The notes below the pieces were generated by a model, which was given only the letters and a program-made list of their open reading frames with translations, was not told the origin of the DNA and searched no databases. Shown here piece after piece: positions 29,106 through 38,374 of a stretch of DNA of 64,000 bases. Position 1 is the first letter of the stretch, and each line of letters starts with the position of its first letter. Both the position numbers and the translations under genes were made by a program. This DNA comes from Pseudomonas sp. L5B5 (lineage in GTDB: Bacteria > Pseudomonadota > Gammaproteobacteria > Pseudomonadales > Pseudomonadaceae), in assembly GCF_020520285.1 (NCBI RefSeq), contig NZ_CP084742.1, positions 3,534,001-3,598,000 on the forward strand. Reading direction: 5' to 3'.

Positions 29106-29698
29106 ACGAACTTGGGCATTTCCCAGTGGAAACGGATCGCCAGCAGGCGCAGCAGGAAACCACCAAACAGGGTAACCAGGATCGACTGTTCGCTGGGCAG
29201 CTGCAGGTAGATGCACAGCATGTAGCACCAGGCAGCCGCGAAGGACACGCTGGCGTACAGCTCGCGCCGGAAGATCAGTGGAATGTCGTTGCAGAAAATG
29301 TCCCGGAGAATGCCGCCGAAAACCCCGGTGATCACCCCGCTGACCGAGGCCACCAGCATGCCGTGCCCCATCTCCAGGGCGGTCATGCAGCCGATCAGGG
29401 TAAAGGCCACCAGGCCGACGGCGTCGAGTACCAGGAACAGCGAGCGCAGATGGCGCATCAACGGGGCGATGAAAATCGTCACCAGGGCCGCCACTGACGT
29501 CAGCACCAGGTATTCGGGGTGCTTGACCCAGGTCAGCGGGTAGTGCCCCAACAGCATGTCGCGCACCGAGCCGCCCCCCAGGGCGGTGACGCAGGCGATC
29601 AGCACCACGCCAAACCAGTCCATGCCGCGGCGTCCGGCAGAAAGGGCGCCTGTCATGGCTTCGGCGGTAATGGCGATCAGATAAAGCATCAACAGCAT
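29087..29698 (-). CDS. TRIC-type cation channel family protein (UPF0126/YicG-like)
   Basis: A 203-residue inner-membrane protein with about seven hydrophobic helices and the internal pseudo-repeat of the family: GVVLIACVTALGGGSVRDMLLG and later GVITGVFGGILRDIFCNDIP. The glycine-rich GGG..RD motifs line the pore in prokaryotic TRIC channels. Transport of K+ or other monovalent cations is known only for some members. The 3' end overlaps queG on the other strand by 19 nt. Confidence 0.88.
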   Translation of the reverse strand: MLLMLYLIAITAEAMTGALSAGRRGMDWFGVVLIACVTALGGGSVRDMLLGHYPLTWVKHPEYLVLTSVAALVTIFIAPLMRHLRSLFLVLDAVGLVAFTLIGCMTALEMGHGMLVASVSGVITGVFGGILRDIFCNDIPLIFRRELYASVSFAAAWCYMLCIYLQLPSEQSILVTLFGGFLLRLLAIRFHWEMPKFVYNDEH

Positions 29699-29800
29699 GT
29701 TGGCGGTCCCTTCAAGAAGGCGCGCAGTCTACTCAGTTGACGCGGGCACCAAAAGAGGGCGGCAGCGGGCGCGAGGCATCCCGCCGGCTCGCCCGCATGC

Positions 29801-30343
29801 TCACAACTTGATGAAGTGCTTGCGGTAGTGCTGCAGTTCGGCGATGGACTCGCGGATGTCGTCCAGGGCCAGGTGGGTGCTGCCCTTCTTGAAACTGTCG
29901 CGAACGTCCGGCGCCCAGCGGGCAGCCAGCTCCTTGAGAGTCGATACATCGAGGTTGCGGTAGTGGAAGTAGCTTTCCAGGTCCTTCATGTGGCGATAGA
30001 GGAAGCGCCGGTCCTGGCAGATGCTGTTGCCACAGATCGGCGACTTGCCCCGCGGCACCCATTGCTCCAGGAAGGCGATGGTCTGGGCCTCGGCCTCGGC
30101 CATGTCGATGCGACTTTCGCGCACCCGCTGGGTCAAGCCGGAGCTGCCATGCTGGCGGGTGTTCCACTCGTCCATGCCGGCGAGGATCTCGTCACTCTGG
30201 TGAATGGCGATGACCGGTCCTTCAGCCAGGGTATTCAGGTTGCTATCGGTGACGATGGTCGCCATTTCGATGATGACATCGGTATCGGGGTTCAGACCGG
30301 TCATTTCCAGATCGATCCAAATCAGGTTCTGCGGGTTTTGCAT
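29801..30343 (-). CDS. orn: Oligoribonuclease
   Basis: A 180-residue DEDDh exonuclease that degrades dinucleotides, including pGpG from cyclic-di-GMP turnover. Seen: the Exo I motif [18 protein letters not shown], the Exo II region [14 protein letters not shown], and the Exo III motif [14 protein letters not shown]. Length and sequence are typical. Divergent from rsgA, as in many gamma-proteobacteria. Confidence 0.98.
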   Translation of the reverse strand: MQNPQNLIWIDLEMTGLNPDTDVIIEMATIVTDSNLNTLAEGPVIAIHQSDEILAGMDEWNTRQHGSSGLTQRVRESRIDMAEAEAQTIAFLEQWVPRGKSPICGNSICQDRRFLYRHMKDLESYFHYRNLDVSTLKELAARWAPDVRDSFKKGSTHLALDDIRESIAELQHYRKHFIKL

Positions 30344-30369
30344 GGGTGGGCTCCTCGGCGTAGTTGCGC

Positions 30370-30405
30370 AGTTTAGCCTAGAGGGCCGGCCCGGCGTGCT
30401 AAACT
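30370..30405. promoter_or_regulatory. Symmetrical candidate -10 elements between orn and rsgA
   Basis: AGTTTAGC (30370-30377) and GCTAAACT (30398-30405) form an inverted repeat. Each half contains TAAACT in the right direction and at a plausible distance to serve as the -10 of orn or rsgA respectively. Matching -35 boxes are poor, so this is tentative. Confidence 0.35.
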
Positions 30406-30451
30406 CGCCGCCGCTTTACCCAACCGCCGTAATTATCGACACGGAACATCA

Positions 30452-31483
30452 ATGGCCAAACGCCAGCTCAATCGCCGCCAAAACTGGCGCATCGAAAAGA
30501 TTCAAGGTGAGCGCGCAGCACGCGCCGCCAAACGCGAGTCCTCTGCCGTAGAGGCGCTGGAAGGTGGCGACCTGGGCCCGGAACAAACCGGCCTGGTGAT
30601 TGCCCACTTCGGCGTCCAGGTCGAAGTCGAGGCGCGCGACGGCGAACTCGCCGGCCAGGTGTTTCGCTGCTACCTGCGAGCCAACCTGCCGGCACTGGTA
30701 ACCGGTGACCAGGTGGTCTGGCGCGCCGGCAACCAGGGCATCGGCGTGATCGTCGCGCAACTGCCCCGCAGCACCGAGCTCTGCCGCCCGGACAGCCGCG
30801 GCCAGCTCAAGCCGGTAGCGGCCAATGTCGACATGATCGTGATCGTCTTCGCGCCCATGCCAGAGCCCCACGCCAACCTCATCGACCGCTACCTGGTGGC
30901 CGCCGAGCATGCCGGAATCCGCCCCCTGCTGCTGCTGAACAAGGCCGACCTGATCGACGAACAGAACGCTCCAGCGCTCAACGCGCTGCTGGCGGTCTAT
31001 CGCCAGCTGGGTTATCCGCTGCTGGAAGTCTCGGCCCACCATGGCGATGGCATGGAACAACTACAGGCCTTGCTGGACGGCCGCATCAGCGTGTTCGTCG
31101 GGCAGTCGGGGGTAGGCAAGTCCTCCCTGGTCAACAGCCTGCTGCCAGAAGTCGAAACCCGGGTCGGCCCGCTGTCGGAATACTCCGGCCAGGGCACCCA
31201 CACCACGACCACTGCGCGACTGTTCCACTTCCCGGGCGGCGGTGAACTGATCGACTCCCCGGGTATCCGGGAGTTCGGCCTGGGTCACGTCAGCCGGGCC
31301 GATGTCGAGGCCGGTTTCATCGAGTTCAACGACCTGCTGGGTACCTGCCGCTTCCGTGACTGCAAGCACGATCGCGAGCCTGGCTGTGCCCTGCTCAAGG
31401 CCCTCGAGGAAGGACGCATCCAGCAACAACGGATGAACAGCTACCGTTCGATCCTGGCCAGCCTGCCCGACGACAGCTACTGA
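30452..31483 (+). CDS. rsgA: Ribosome small-subunit biogenesis GTPase RsgA
   Basis: A 343-residue circularly permuted GTPase that assists late 30S maturation. The order is an N-terminal OB fold, then G4 NKADL near residue 167, G1 [16 protein letters not shown] near residue 215, G3 [10 protein letters not shown], and a C-terminal zinc site ([14 protein letters not shown]). The N-terminus is basic ([18 protein letters not shown]). Convergent with motB, sharing a terminator hairpin. Confidence 0.97.
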   Translation: MAKRQLNRRQNWRIEKIQGERAARAAKRESSAVEALEGGDLGPEQTGLVIAHFGVQVEVEARDGELAGQVFRCYLRANLPALVTGDQVVWRAGNQGIGVIVAQLPRSTELCRPDSRGQLKPVAANVDMIVIVFAPMPEPHANLIDRYLVAAEHAGIRPLLLLNKADLIDEQNAPALNALLAVYRQLGYPLLEVSAHHGDGMEQLQALLDGRISVFVGQSGVGKSSLVNSLLPEVETRVGPLSEYSGQGTHTTTTARLFHFPGGGELIDSPGIREFGLGHVSRADVEAGFIEFNDLLGTCRFRDCKHDREPGCALLKALEEGRIQQQRMNSYRSILASLPDDSY

Positions 31484-31500
31484 GTCAGCCCACGCAGAAA

Positions 31501-31535
31501 CGACAAGGCCGCGATCATCGCGGCCTTGTCGTTTT
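31501..31535. terminator. Shared terminator of rsgA and motB
   Basis: A 31-nt near-perfect palindrome (CGACAAGGCCGCGAT on the left arm, ATCGCGGCCTTGTCG on the right) followed by TTTTC. It starts 18 nt after rsgA and ends at the last motB codons. Confidence 0.9.
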
Positions 31536-32650
31536 CACCTGGCGGTTCCCGGCGCCGCGGAGGGCGCGGCAGGTGCAGGTGCAGGTGCAGGTGCAGGTGC
31601 AGGTGCAGGTGCAGGAGTCTGGCCCGGCGCGCCCTGCTCATCCATCTTCAACACACCGTCCTCGAAGATATTCAGGCGCTGGCGAACTTCGTGGGCCGGC
31701 AGCGGCTCGCTGCCCGGTGGCAGGGCGTGCGGATCGGCTGCGGCGCCCGGCACCTCACCGGGAGCCCCGGTGCCCTGGGTCGGGACGGGTGCCTTGGGGT
31801 CCACCTGCTCACCTTCGATAGCGCGCTGGGCTCGCTTGGTCAGGACAACGATGTCGATACGCCGGTTGACCGGGTTGAACGGGTCTTTGCGATCGAACAG
31901 GGCCGAAGAGGCGAAACCCACCACCCGTGCCACTTGCGGATCAGGATAACCACCGGCCACCAGTGCCCGACGCGCAGCATTGGCACGGTTGGCCGACAGC
32001 TCCCAGTTGCCGAACTCGCCGGTCCCCGCATAAGGCGTGGCATCGGTATGGCCGCTGATGCTGATCTTGTTCGGCACCGCCTTGATGGTGTCGGCCATGG
32101 CCAGCAGGATGTCTTCAAAATACGGTTTCAGACGAGCGCTGCCGGAGTCGAACATCGGCCGGTTCTCGGCGTCCATGATCTGGATCCGCAAGCCGTCCGG
32201 GGTGATCTCGAAGAGGATCTGGTCCTTGAACTTCTGCAGCTGGGGATTTTCCTCGACCTTGTTCTGCAACTCCTGCAGCAGCAGCTCGAGACGCTCGCGC
32301 TCGACCTGTTCGGCCATGCCCTCCACCTGGTCGGAGTCAACCGTGACCTTGTCCGGCTGCGGCTGGGACTGGATCTCGGGGTTCAGGGTATTTTCCGGCG
32401 CCAGTTCCGGCGAACCGCCCAGGTCGATGATGTAGGGCGTACCACTTTCGGAAAAGCCGATCGGGTCCTTGAAATAACCGGCGATGGCGATCTTCTGCTC
32501 CGGAGTCGCGGTGGACAGCAACCACAACACCAGGAAGAACGCCATCATCGCCGTGGCGAAGTCGGCGAAGGCGATTTTCCAGGCGCCCCCGTGATGCCCG
32601 CCAGCGAAGCGCTTGACGCGCTTGATGATAATCGGCTGATTGTTTTCCAT
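31535..32650 (-). CDS. motB: Flagellar motor stator protein MotB
   Basis: A 371-residue stator subunit. A short cytoplasmic N-terminus and one membrane helix carry the proton-accepting Asp in AFADFATAMMAFFLVLWLL (Asp30). A plug/linker and a peptidoglycan-binding OmpA-like domain follow (FDSGSARLKP, ISGHTDATPY, NWELSANRANAARRAL, NRRIDIVVL). After residue 275 there is a low-complexity tail ending in alternating Ala-Pro, coded by a perfect 6-bp tandem repeat. It follows motA by 3 nt. Confidence 0.96.
   Translation of the reverse strand: MENNQPIIIKRVKRFAGGHHGGAWKIAFADFATAMMAFFLVLWLLSTATPEQKIAIAGYFKDPIGFSESGTPYIIDLGGSPELAPENTLNPEIQSQPQPDKVTVDSDQVEGMAEQVERERLELLLQELQNKVEENPQLQKFKDQILFEITPDGLRIQIMDAENRPMFDSGSARLKPYFEDILLAMADTIKAVPNKISISGHTDATPYAGTGEFGNWELSANRANAARRALVAGGYPDPQVARVVGFASSALFDRKDPFNPVNRRIDIVVLTKRAQRAIEGEQVDPKAPVPTQGTGAPGEVPGAAADPHALPPGSEPLPAHEVRQRLNIFEDGVLKMDEQGAPGQTPAPAPAPAPAPAPAPAAPSAAPGTAR
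31571..31612 (-). repeat. Perfect hexanucleotide tandem repeat in the 3' part of motB
   Basis: AGGTGC repeated seven times without mismatch on the plus strand, coding the Ala-Pro run in the MotB tail. Slippage would change the tail by two residues per unit without a frameshift. Confidence 0.97.
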
Positions 32651-32653
32651 GAC

Positions 32654-33505
32654 TTAGCGACCGCGAACCGCTTGTTCCAGCTCGGCGAAGCTAGGACGGT
32701 GCGCCGGATACAGGACCTTGCGCCCGAACTCCACCGCCAGCGAAGGCGGCATGCCGGAGGCAGATGCCACCAGGGAAGCCTTGATGGCCTCGTAGACATT
32801 CAGCTCTTCCTTGGCGTCGTGCGCCAGGGAGTGCGCCAGCGGGCCGAAGAAACCATAAGCCGCGAGAATACCGAAGAAGGTGCCCACCAATGCCGCACCC
32901 ACGTGCAGGCCGATGGACTTCTGGTCACCATCGCCCAGGGAGGCCATGGTCACTACGATCCCCAGGACCGCCGCGACGATACCGAAACCGGGCATGCCAT
33001 CGGCAATCCCGTTGACGGCATGGGATGGATGCTCGAGGTCTTCCTTGAGGCTGAACAGTTCCATGTCGAACAGGCCTTCCAGCTCGTGGGGAGCCATGTT
33101 GCCGGAGGACATGATGCGCAGGTAATCACAGATGTAGGCGGTCATGCGCTCGTCCTTGAGTACCGCCGGGTACTTGGCGAAGATCGGGCTGGCCGCTGCG
33201 TCTTCGATGTCGCCCTCGATGGCCATCATGCCTTCGCGGCGACTCTTGTTGAGGATCTCGTAGATCAGGCCCAACACTTCCAGGTAGAAGGTATGGGTAA
33301 ACCGCGAGCTGAACATCCCCAGGGATTTCTTGACGACGTGCATCGTCATGTAGCCAGGGTTGGCCTGGAGGAATGCACCAAAGGCGGCACCGCCGATGAT
33401 CAATACCTCGAAAGGCTGGATCAGCGCTGCAATCTTACCGTGGGAGAGCACGTATCCGCCGAGCACGCTAGCGAATACGACGATGATGCCGATAATTTTA
33501 GCCAT
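32654..33505 (-). CDS. motA: Flagellar motor stator protein MotA
   Basis: A 283-residue membrane protein with four hydrophobic helices. It begins MAKIIGIIVVFASVLGGYVLSHGK; the C-terminal half has PGFGIVAAVLGIVVTMASLG and GTFFGILAAYGFFGPLAHSL, the helices forming the proton path with MotB. The large cytoplasmic loop includes RREGMMAIEGDIEDAAAS. I start at ATG 33505; upstream in-frame codons are not family-like. This is the E. coli-type MotAB stator. Confidence 0.97.
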   Translation of the reverse strand: MAKIIGIIVVFASVLGGYVLSHGKIAALIQPFEVLIIGGAAFGAFLQANPGYMTMHVVKKSLGMFSSRFTHTFYLEVLGLIYEILNKSRREGMMAIEGDIEDAAASPIFAKYPAVLKDERMTAYICDYLRIMSSGNMAPHELEGLFDMELFSLKEDLEHPSHAVNGIADGMPGFGIVAAVLGIVVTMASLGDGDQKSIGLHVGAALVGTFFGILAAYGFFGPLAHSLAHDAKEELNVYEAIKASLVASASGMPPSLAVEFGRKVLYPAHRPSFAELEQAVRGR

Positions 33506-33671
33506 AGGTAAGAGAGTACTTATTGAGTCGGGTTCAAGGTCATATTCGGAAGTTCTTAAAACTCTTCTTCTACTTATCGGCAAAACTGCGCCAGACTATA
33601 GCCAGTTAAGGCGAAAAGCCAGTTTGGCCCGCTCCGGGCGTGTTCACAGCAGACGATGATTGCGCCCGACC

Positions 33672-35210
33672 ATGTCCAATGAAACCAGCGCTCCGCACTC
33701 TCCGCCGACCTCTCTGGAGGCCTGGCTCAGGCTTCTTGGCGCCGTGCGCCTGCCAGTGCCACAAAACAGCCATGACCGGGTCTGCAAGGCCATCGCCAAC
33801 AACCGCAGTTCGCTGCGGGAAATCGCCGACCTGATGCAGAACAGCCCTGCGCTGGCCCTCAGCGTGATCCGCGAAGCCAATCGGCACACCCACGGCAGCA
33901 TGAGCGAACCGGCAGAAAACCTGGAGATCGCAGTCAACCGCCTGGGACTCAAGCGCACCCAGGAACTGCTGGAACAACTGCCGACCCTGCCCGATGAGCA
34001 GATTCCCCAGGCACTGCGGCAGTTGCAACTGATCAGCCAGCATGCCACCCAGCAAGCCAACGGTTTTTTTGCCGGGCGCCTCGCCCGCCTATGGCAGGAC
34101 ATTCACTGGGGCAGCCTGCTGTTTCTCTCGCCGCTGTGGGCCATCGCCCTGACCTACCCCAAGCTGGTGGAAGAGTGGGAGTTGCGGGTCATCTACAAGC
34201 ACGAGCCCGCACGCAAGGTCGAGCAGCAGCTATTCGGCGTGCGACTGATGGAACTGTGCCAGGCACTGGTGCAAGCGTGGCACCTGCCGATCTGGGTGCA
34301 GCAGGGCTACCGGCTGCTGACCCGCGAACAACGCCAGCTGGCCAAGGTCATGCTGATCGCGCGCGACAACGACAATCCGCTGCGCCAGCAGCAGCGCCTG
34401 GATGACGATCCGGAGTTGCGGCGCTGGCTGAACCAGCCGGCCAACTGCGTCCTGCTGGCCAATGGCATGGCCCTCGCAGCGCAATACTCCTGGAACAACC
34501 CCCACGGGCGGCGCTGGCAGAACCTCACCGCCCTGTACCTGCAGATGCCAGTCGCCGAAGTCCAGCAGCAACTGCACCAACAGGCCGCCAACAGCGCCCG
34601 CAACGACAGCCAGCCCGACCTCTGGCACCCGGCCCAGGCCCTGCTCTGGCCCTGGAATGTTCGACGCCTGCACAACGGCGAACTGCCGGCACCCGCGCCA
34701 ACAGCCCTGGAACTGGCCAAGTGGCGCACGCTGTGCAGCGAACTGCTGCAGGACCCCAGCCCTTTCACCAATGCCGTGCACCTCACCGGGTTTGCCCGGG
34801 ATGCCCTGGCTGCCTGCGGCATGCAGCGGATCATGCTGCTGATGGCAGACCGCAACCTCAGCCAACTGCGGGTGCAACAGCTGCATGGCCTGCCCAGTGA
34901 AACCGCCGGCCTGAGCCTGCAGGCCAAGCAGAGTCCACTGCTGCTGCGCCTGCTGGAGAAGTCCGCGCAGATCCGCCTGACACCGGACAACTATCGGCAG
35001 TTCGCCGCACACTTGCCAGGCGCCCTGCGGCAGCTGTTCCGGGGCGAGCACCTGCTGATCCGCTCGCTGTCCTGCAATGGCCGGGTATTGATGCTGGCCA
35101 TCGCCGACCAGGGCGGCGTGCCCTTCGCCGAAACCAGCGTCCAGGCCTTCGGCAAGACCGCCCAGTGCATCGAAAAAGCCTTGCACAGCTTTACCAACCG
35201 CAGCCAATGA
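33672..35210 (+). CDS. HDOD-domain protein with a C-terminal GAF-like region
   Basis: About 512 residues. Residues 15-210 resemble the HDOD fold: RLPVPQNSHDRVCKAIANNRSSLREIADLMQNSPALALSVIREANR, where an HD-type helical bundle lacks the catalytic His-Asp residues. The last 160 residues look like a degenerate GAF domain (MQRIMLLMADRNLSQLRVQQLHGLP). Such proteins usually have signalling or scaffolding roles. The start could be ATG 33672 or TTG 33660. It is divergent from motA and upstream of rhdA; a link to motility is only suggested by position. Confidence 0.8.
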   Translation: MSNETSAPHSPPTSLEAWLRLLGAVRLPVPQNSHDRVCKAIANNRSSLREIADLMQNSPALALSVIREANRHTHGSMSEPAENLEIAVNRLGLKRTQELLEQLPTLPDEQIPQALRQLQLISQHATQQANGFFAGRLARLWQDIHWGSLLFLSPLWAIALTYPKLVEEWELRVIYKHEPARKVEQQLFGVRLMELCQALVQAWHLPIWVQQGYRLLTREQRQLAKVMLIARDNDNPLRQQQRLDDDPELRRWLNQPANCVLLANGMALAAQYSWNNPHGRRWQNLTALYLQMPVAEVQQQLHQQAANSARNDSQPDLWHPAQALLWPWNVRRLHNGELPAPAPTALELAKWRTLCSELLQDPSPFTNAVHLTGFARDALAACGMQRIMLLMADRNLSQLRVQQLHGLPSETAGLSLQAKQSPLLLRLLEKSAQIRLTPDNYRQFAAHLPGALRQLFRGEHLLIRSLSCNGRVLMLAIADQGGVPFAETSVQAFGKTAQCIEKALHSFTNRSQ

Positions 35211-35253
35211 CGCTTGCGCTACAATTCCTCCCTTTGCGCCCTGGGGACCTGAC

Positions 35254-36069
35254 ATGTCTGAATTTTCCGGCTTGCCGCTGGTCATCGAACCTGGCGACCT
35301 GCTCGCCCGCCTCGACGCCCGCGAACTGATCCTGGTCGACCTGACCAGTGCCGCCCGCTACAGCACCGGGCATATCCCCGGGGCGCGCTTCATCGATCCC
35401 AAGCGCACCCAGCTCGGCCAAGCCCCGGCCCCTGGATTGCTACCCCCCAAGGCCGCGCTCGAAACGCTGTTCGGCGAACTCGGACACAACCCCGAAGCCG
35501 TCTATGTGGTCTACGACGACGAAGGCGGCGGCTGGGCCGGACGCTTCATCTGGCTGCTGGACGTGATCGGCCACCACCGCTACCACTACCTCGACGGCGG
35601 ATTGCCGGCCTGGCTGGCGGAAGGCCTGCCCGTGTCGACCGAAGTCCCGGCCTCGGCCGGCGGCCCCGTGGCGCTGACCCTGCATGACGAGCCCACCGCC
35701 ACCCGCGAGTACCTGCAAAGCCGCCTCGGCGCTGCAGACCTGGCGATCTGGGATGCTCGCGGCCCGCTGGAATACTCCGGCGAGAAGGTCCTGGCGGCCA
35801 AGGGCGGGCACATCCCCGGCGCAGTGAATTTCGAATGGACCGCCGGCATGGATCAGGCTCGCCACCTGCGCATCCGCCGCGACATGCCGCAGATCCTCGC
35901 GGACCTGGGCATCAGCAAAGACAAAGAAGTGATCACCCACTGCCAGACCCACCATCGCTCCGGCTTCACCTATCTGGTGGCCAAGGCGCTGGGCTACCCA
36001 CGGGTCAAGGGCTACGCCGGCTCCTGGGGCGAATGGGGCAATCATCCCGACACGCCCGTAGAGATTTAA
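35254..36069 (+). CDS. rhdA: Thiosulfate sulfurtransferase (rhodanese) RhdA
   Basis: A 271-residue two-domain rhodanese. The inactive N-terminal domain is LVIEPGDLLARLDARELILVDLTSAARY. The C-terminal catalytic domain carries the active-site loop HCQTHHRSG with Cys230, the same unusual loop and number as in Azotobacter RhdA, where it differs from the CRKGxT loop of other thiosulfate sulfurtransferases. It transfers sulfane sulfur from thiosulfate to cyanide or other acceptors, relevant in cyanogenic pseudomonads. psd follows 18 nt downstream. Confidence 0.95.
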   Translation: MSEFSGLPLVIEPGDLLARLDARELILVDLTSAARYSTGHIPGARFIDPKRTQLGQAPAPGLLPPKAALETLFGELGHNPEAVYVVYDDEGGGWAGRFIWLLDVIGHHRYHYLDGGLPAWLAEGLPVSTEVPASAGGPVALTLHDEPTATREYLQSRLGAADLAIWDARGPLEYSGEKVLAAKGGHIPGAVNFEWTAGMDQARHLRIRRDMPQILADLGISKDKEVITHCQTHHRSGFTYLVAKALGYPRVKGYAGSWGEWGNHPDTPVEI

Positions 36070-36087
36070 GGTTCTTAAGGACACCCA

Positions 36088-36948
36088 ATGAAAAAGCGTT
36101 TGTTCATCATCAGCCAGTACCTGCTGCCCCACCACCTGCTGTCGCGCCTGGCCGGCTGCATCGCCGAGTGCCGCGTGCGCTGGTTCAAGAATGCCTTCAC
36201 CAGCTGGTTCGCCAAGCAGTACCAGGTGGACATGTCCGAGGCCCAGGTAGAGGACGTGACGGCCTACGAGCACTTCAACGCCTTCTTCACCCGCGCCCTG
36301 AAAGACGGTGCACGCCCCCTGGACCCGACTCCGGGTGCAGTGCTCAGCCCCGCCGACGGCGCCGTCAGCCAGCTTGGCCCGATCGAACATGGCCGGGTGC
36401 TCCAGGCCAAGGGCCACAGTTACAGCGTGCTGGAACTGCTAGGAGGCGACCCTGCCCTGGCCGCGCCGTTCATGGGCGGCGACTTTGCCACCATCTACCT
36501 GTCCCCCAAGGACTACCACCGCGTGCACATGCCACTGGCCGGCACCCTGCGGGAAATGGTCTATGTGCCTGGACGGATTTTCTCGGTCAACCAGACCACA
36601 GCGGAAAACGTCCCTGAGCTGTTCGCCCGTAATGAGCGCGTGGTGTGCATCTTCGACACCGAGCGCGGCCCCATGGCCCTGGTGCTGGTGGGCGCGATGA
36701 TCGTGGCATCGATCGAAACCGTCTGGGCCGGCCTGGTGACGCCACCCAAGCGCGAACTCAAGACCGTGCGCTACGACGAGGCTGCCCGGGCTCCGATCCA
36801 CCTGGAGAAAGGCGCCGAGATGGGTCGCTTCAAACTGGGTTCCACCGCTATCGTGCTGTTCGGCCCGGACCAGGTGCAATGGGCCGAGGAACTGGCAGCC
36901 GGCTCACCAGTGCAGATGGGCCAGGGCCTTGGCTTGCCAAAGGCCTGA
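36088..36948 (+). CDS. psd: Phosphatidylserine decarboxylase proenzyme
   Basis: A 286-residue inner-membrane-associated enzyme making phosphatidylethanolamine. The autocleavage site LGST is at residues 250-253, so Ser252 becomes the pyruvoyl group. Other conserved parts: [33 protein letters not shown] and [13 protein letters not shown]. It follows rhdA closely, likely co-transcribed, and ends at a strong terminator. Confidence 0.97.
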   Translation: MKKRLFIISQYLLPHHLLSRLAGCIAECRVRWFKNAFTSWFAKQYQVDMSEAQVEDVTAYEHFNAFFTRALKDGARPLDPTPGAVLSPADGAVSQLGPIEHGRVLQAKGHSYSVLELLGGDPALAAPFMGGDFATIYLSPKDYHRVHMPLAGTLREMVYVPGRIFSVNQTTAENVPELFARNERVVCIFDTERGPMALVLVGAMIVASIETVWAGLVTPPKRELKTVRYDEAARAPIHLEKGAEMGRFKLGSTAIVLFGPDQVQWAEELAAGSPVQMGQGLGLPKA

Positions 36949-36968
36949 TGCCAGGAAGAAGACCGGAC

Positions 36969-36998
36969 AAAAAACGCCGCTGATCAGCGGCGTTTTTT
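36969..36998. terminator. Bidirectional terminator between psd and serB
   Basis: AAAAAACGCCGCTGA / TCAGCGGCGTTTTTT: a perfect 15-bp palindrome with T-runs on both strands, between convergent genes. Confidence 0.95.
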
Positions 36999-37026
36999 AT
37001 GGGCGCGATATTCTGTATCCGTTGCC

Positions 37027-38241
37027 TCAGGCCTGGCCGTCGCGATCCCGGAAACCCAGCAAGTAGAGCACGCCATCCAGGCCCAGGGTCGAGATCGCCT
37101 GCTTGGCCGACTGCTTGACCAGCGGCTTGGCGCGAAACGCCACGCCCAGGCCGGCGATGCCCAGCATCGGCAGGTCGTTGGCCCCGTCGCCAACGGCGAT
37201 GGTCTGCTCCAGGCGCAAGCCTTCCTTGTGAGCCAGCTCACGCAGCAGATCGGCCTTGCGTTGCGCGTCGACGATCGGCTCCACCGCCACACCAGTGACC
37301 TTGCCATCCACCACTTCCAGCTCGTTGGCGAACACGTAGTCGATGCCCAGCTTGGCTTGCAGCTGCTTGGCGAAATAGGTGAAGCCGCCGGAAAGGATCG
37401 CGGTCTTGTAGCCCAGGCGCTTGAGCTCGGCGAACAGCGTCTCGGCCCCTTCGGTCAGGCGCAGGGACGCACCGATTGAATCCAGGACACTCACGTCGAG
37501 CCCCTTGAGCAGCGCCAGGCGCTCCTTGAAGCTGGCGCGAAAATCCAGTTCCCCGGCCATTGCCCGTTCGGTGATTTCGGCGACCCGATCGCCGACACCC
37601 GCCGCCTTGGCCAGTTCGTCGATGACCTCGGCCTCGATCAGCGTCGAGTCCATGTCGAACACCGCCAGCCGCCGATTGCGGCGGAACAGCGAGTCTTCCT
37701 GGAAGGCGATGTCGACGTTCAACTCCTGGGCCACACTGAGGAACTCGGCCCGCAGCGCCTGGGGATCGGCGGCTTCACCACGCACCGAGAACTCGATGCA
37801 GCCCTTGCCCTGGTCGACCGGCATATCCAGGGGCATGCGCCCGGACAGGCGATCGATATGATCGATGTTCAAGCCGTACTGTGCGGTGATCGAGCTCACC
37901 CGCTGCAACTGTTCGGCAGTGACCTTGCGGGTCAGCAGGGTAACGATATGGCGCTTCTTGCCCTGGCCGGCCACCCACTGCTGGTAGTCGTCCTCGGACA
38001 CCGGCGTGAATCGCACTTGCTGATCGAGCTTGTAGGCGGTGAACAGAATGTCCTTGAGCACCGAGGAGCTGCGCTCGTTGTCCGGAATTTCGACCAGGAT
38101 GCCAAACGACAGGGCGTCGTGGATCACCGCCTGACCGATGTCGAGAATGTTCACACCACCCTGGGCCAGGACGCCGGTAATGGCCGCAGTCAGACCGGGA
38201 CGATCTTCGCCAGTGATGTTTATCAGGACAATTTCGCGCAA
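37027..38241 (-). CDS. serB: Phosphoserine phosphatase SerB
   Basis: A 404-residue HAD-superfamily enzyme for the last step of serine synthesis. Two N-terminal ACT-like domains (REIVLINITGEDRPGLTAAITG) precede the catalytic domain with the nucleophile motif VFDMDSTLIEAEVIDELA, AILSGGFTYFAKQLQ, and AVGDGANDLPMLGIAGLGVAF. The start is TTG at 38241, preceded by GGGGG; this matches the family start (M/L)REIVLIN. The longer open frame upstream has no similarity. Divergent from the YtjB-like gene. Confidence 0.96.
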   Translation of the reverse strand: MREIVLINITGEDRPGLTAAITGVLAQGGVNILDIGQAVIHDALSFGILVEIPDNERSSSVLKDILFTAYKLDQQVRFTPVSEDDYQQWVAGQGKKRHIVTLLTRKVTAEQLQRVSSITAQYGLNIDHIDRLSGRMPLDMPVDQGKGCIEFSVRGEAADPQALRAEFLSVAQELNVDIAFQEDSLFRRNRRLAVFDMDSTLIEAEVIDELAKAAGVGDRVAEITERAMAGELDFRASFKERLALLKGLDVSVLDSIGASLRLTEGAETLFAELKRLGYKTAILSGGFTYFAKQLQAKLGIDYVFANELEVVDGKVTGVAVEPIVDAQRKADLLRELAHKEGLRLEQTIAVGDGANDLPMLGIAGLGVAFRAKPLVKQSAKQAISTLGLDGVLYLLGFRDRDGQA

Positions 38242-38374
38242 GGCGCACCCCCGAGGTGGAAAAAAAGCGCATTCTACCCACTTTCGCTGACCATCGGGCA
38301 CAGCCAGCGCTTTGCCGGTCTAGGGCCTGTCGCTATACTGCGCGTCAACTTCACGGACAAAAGAGCCGAGCTCA

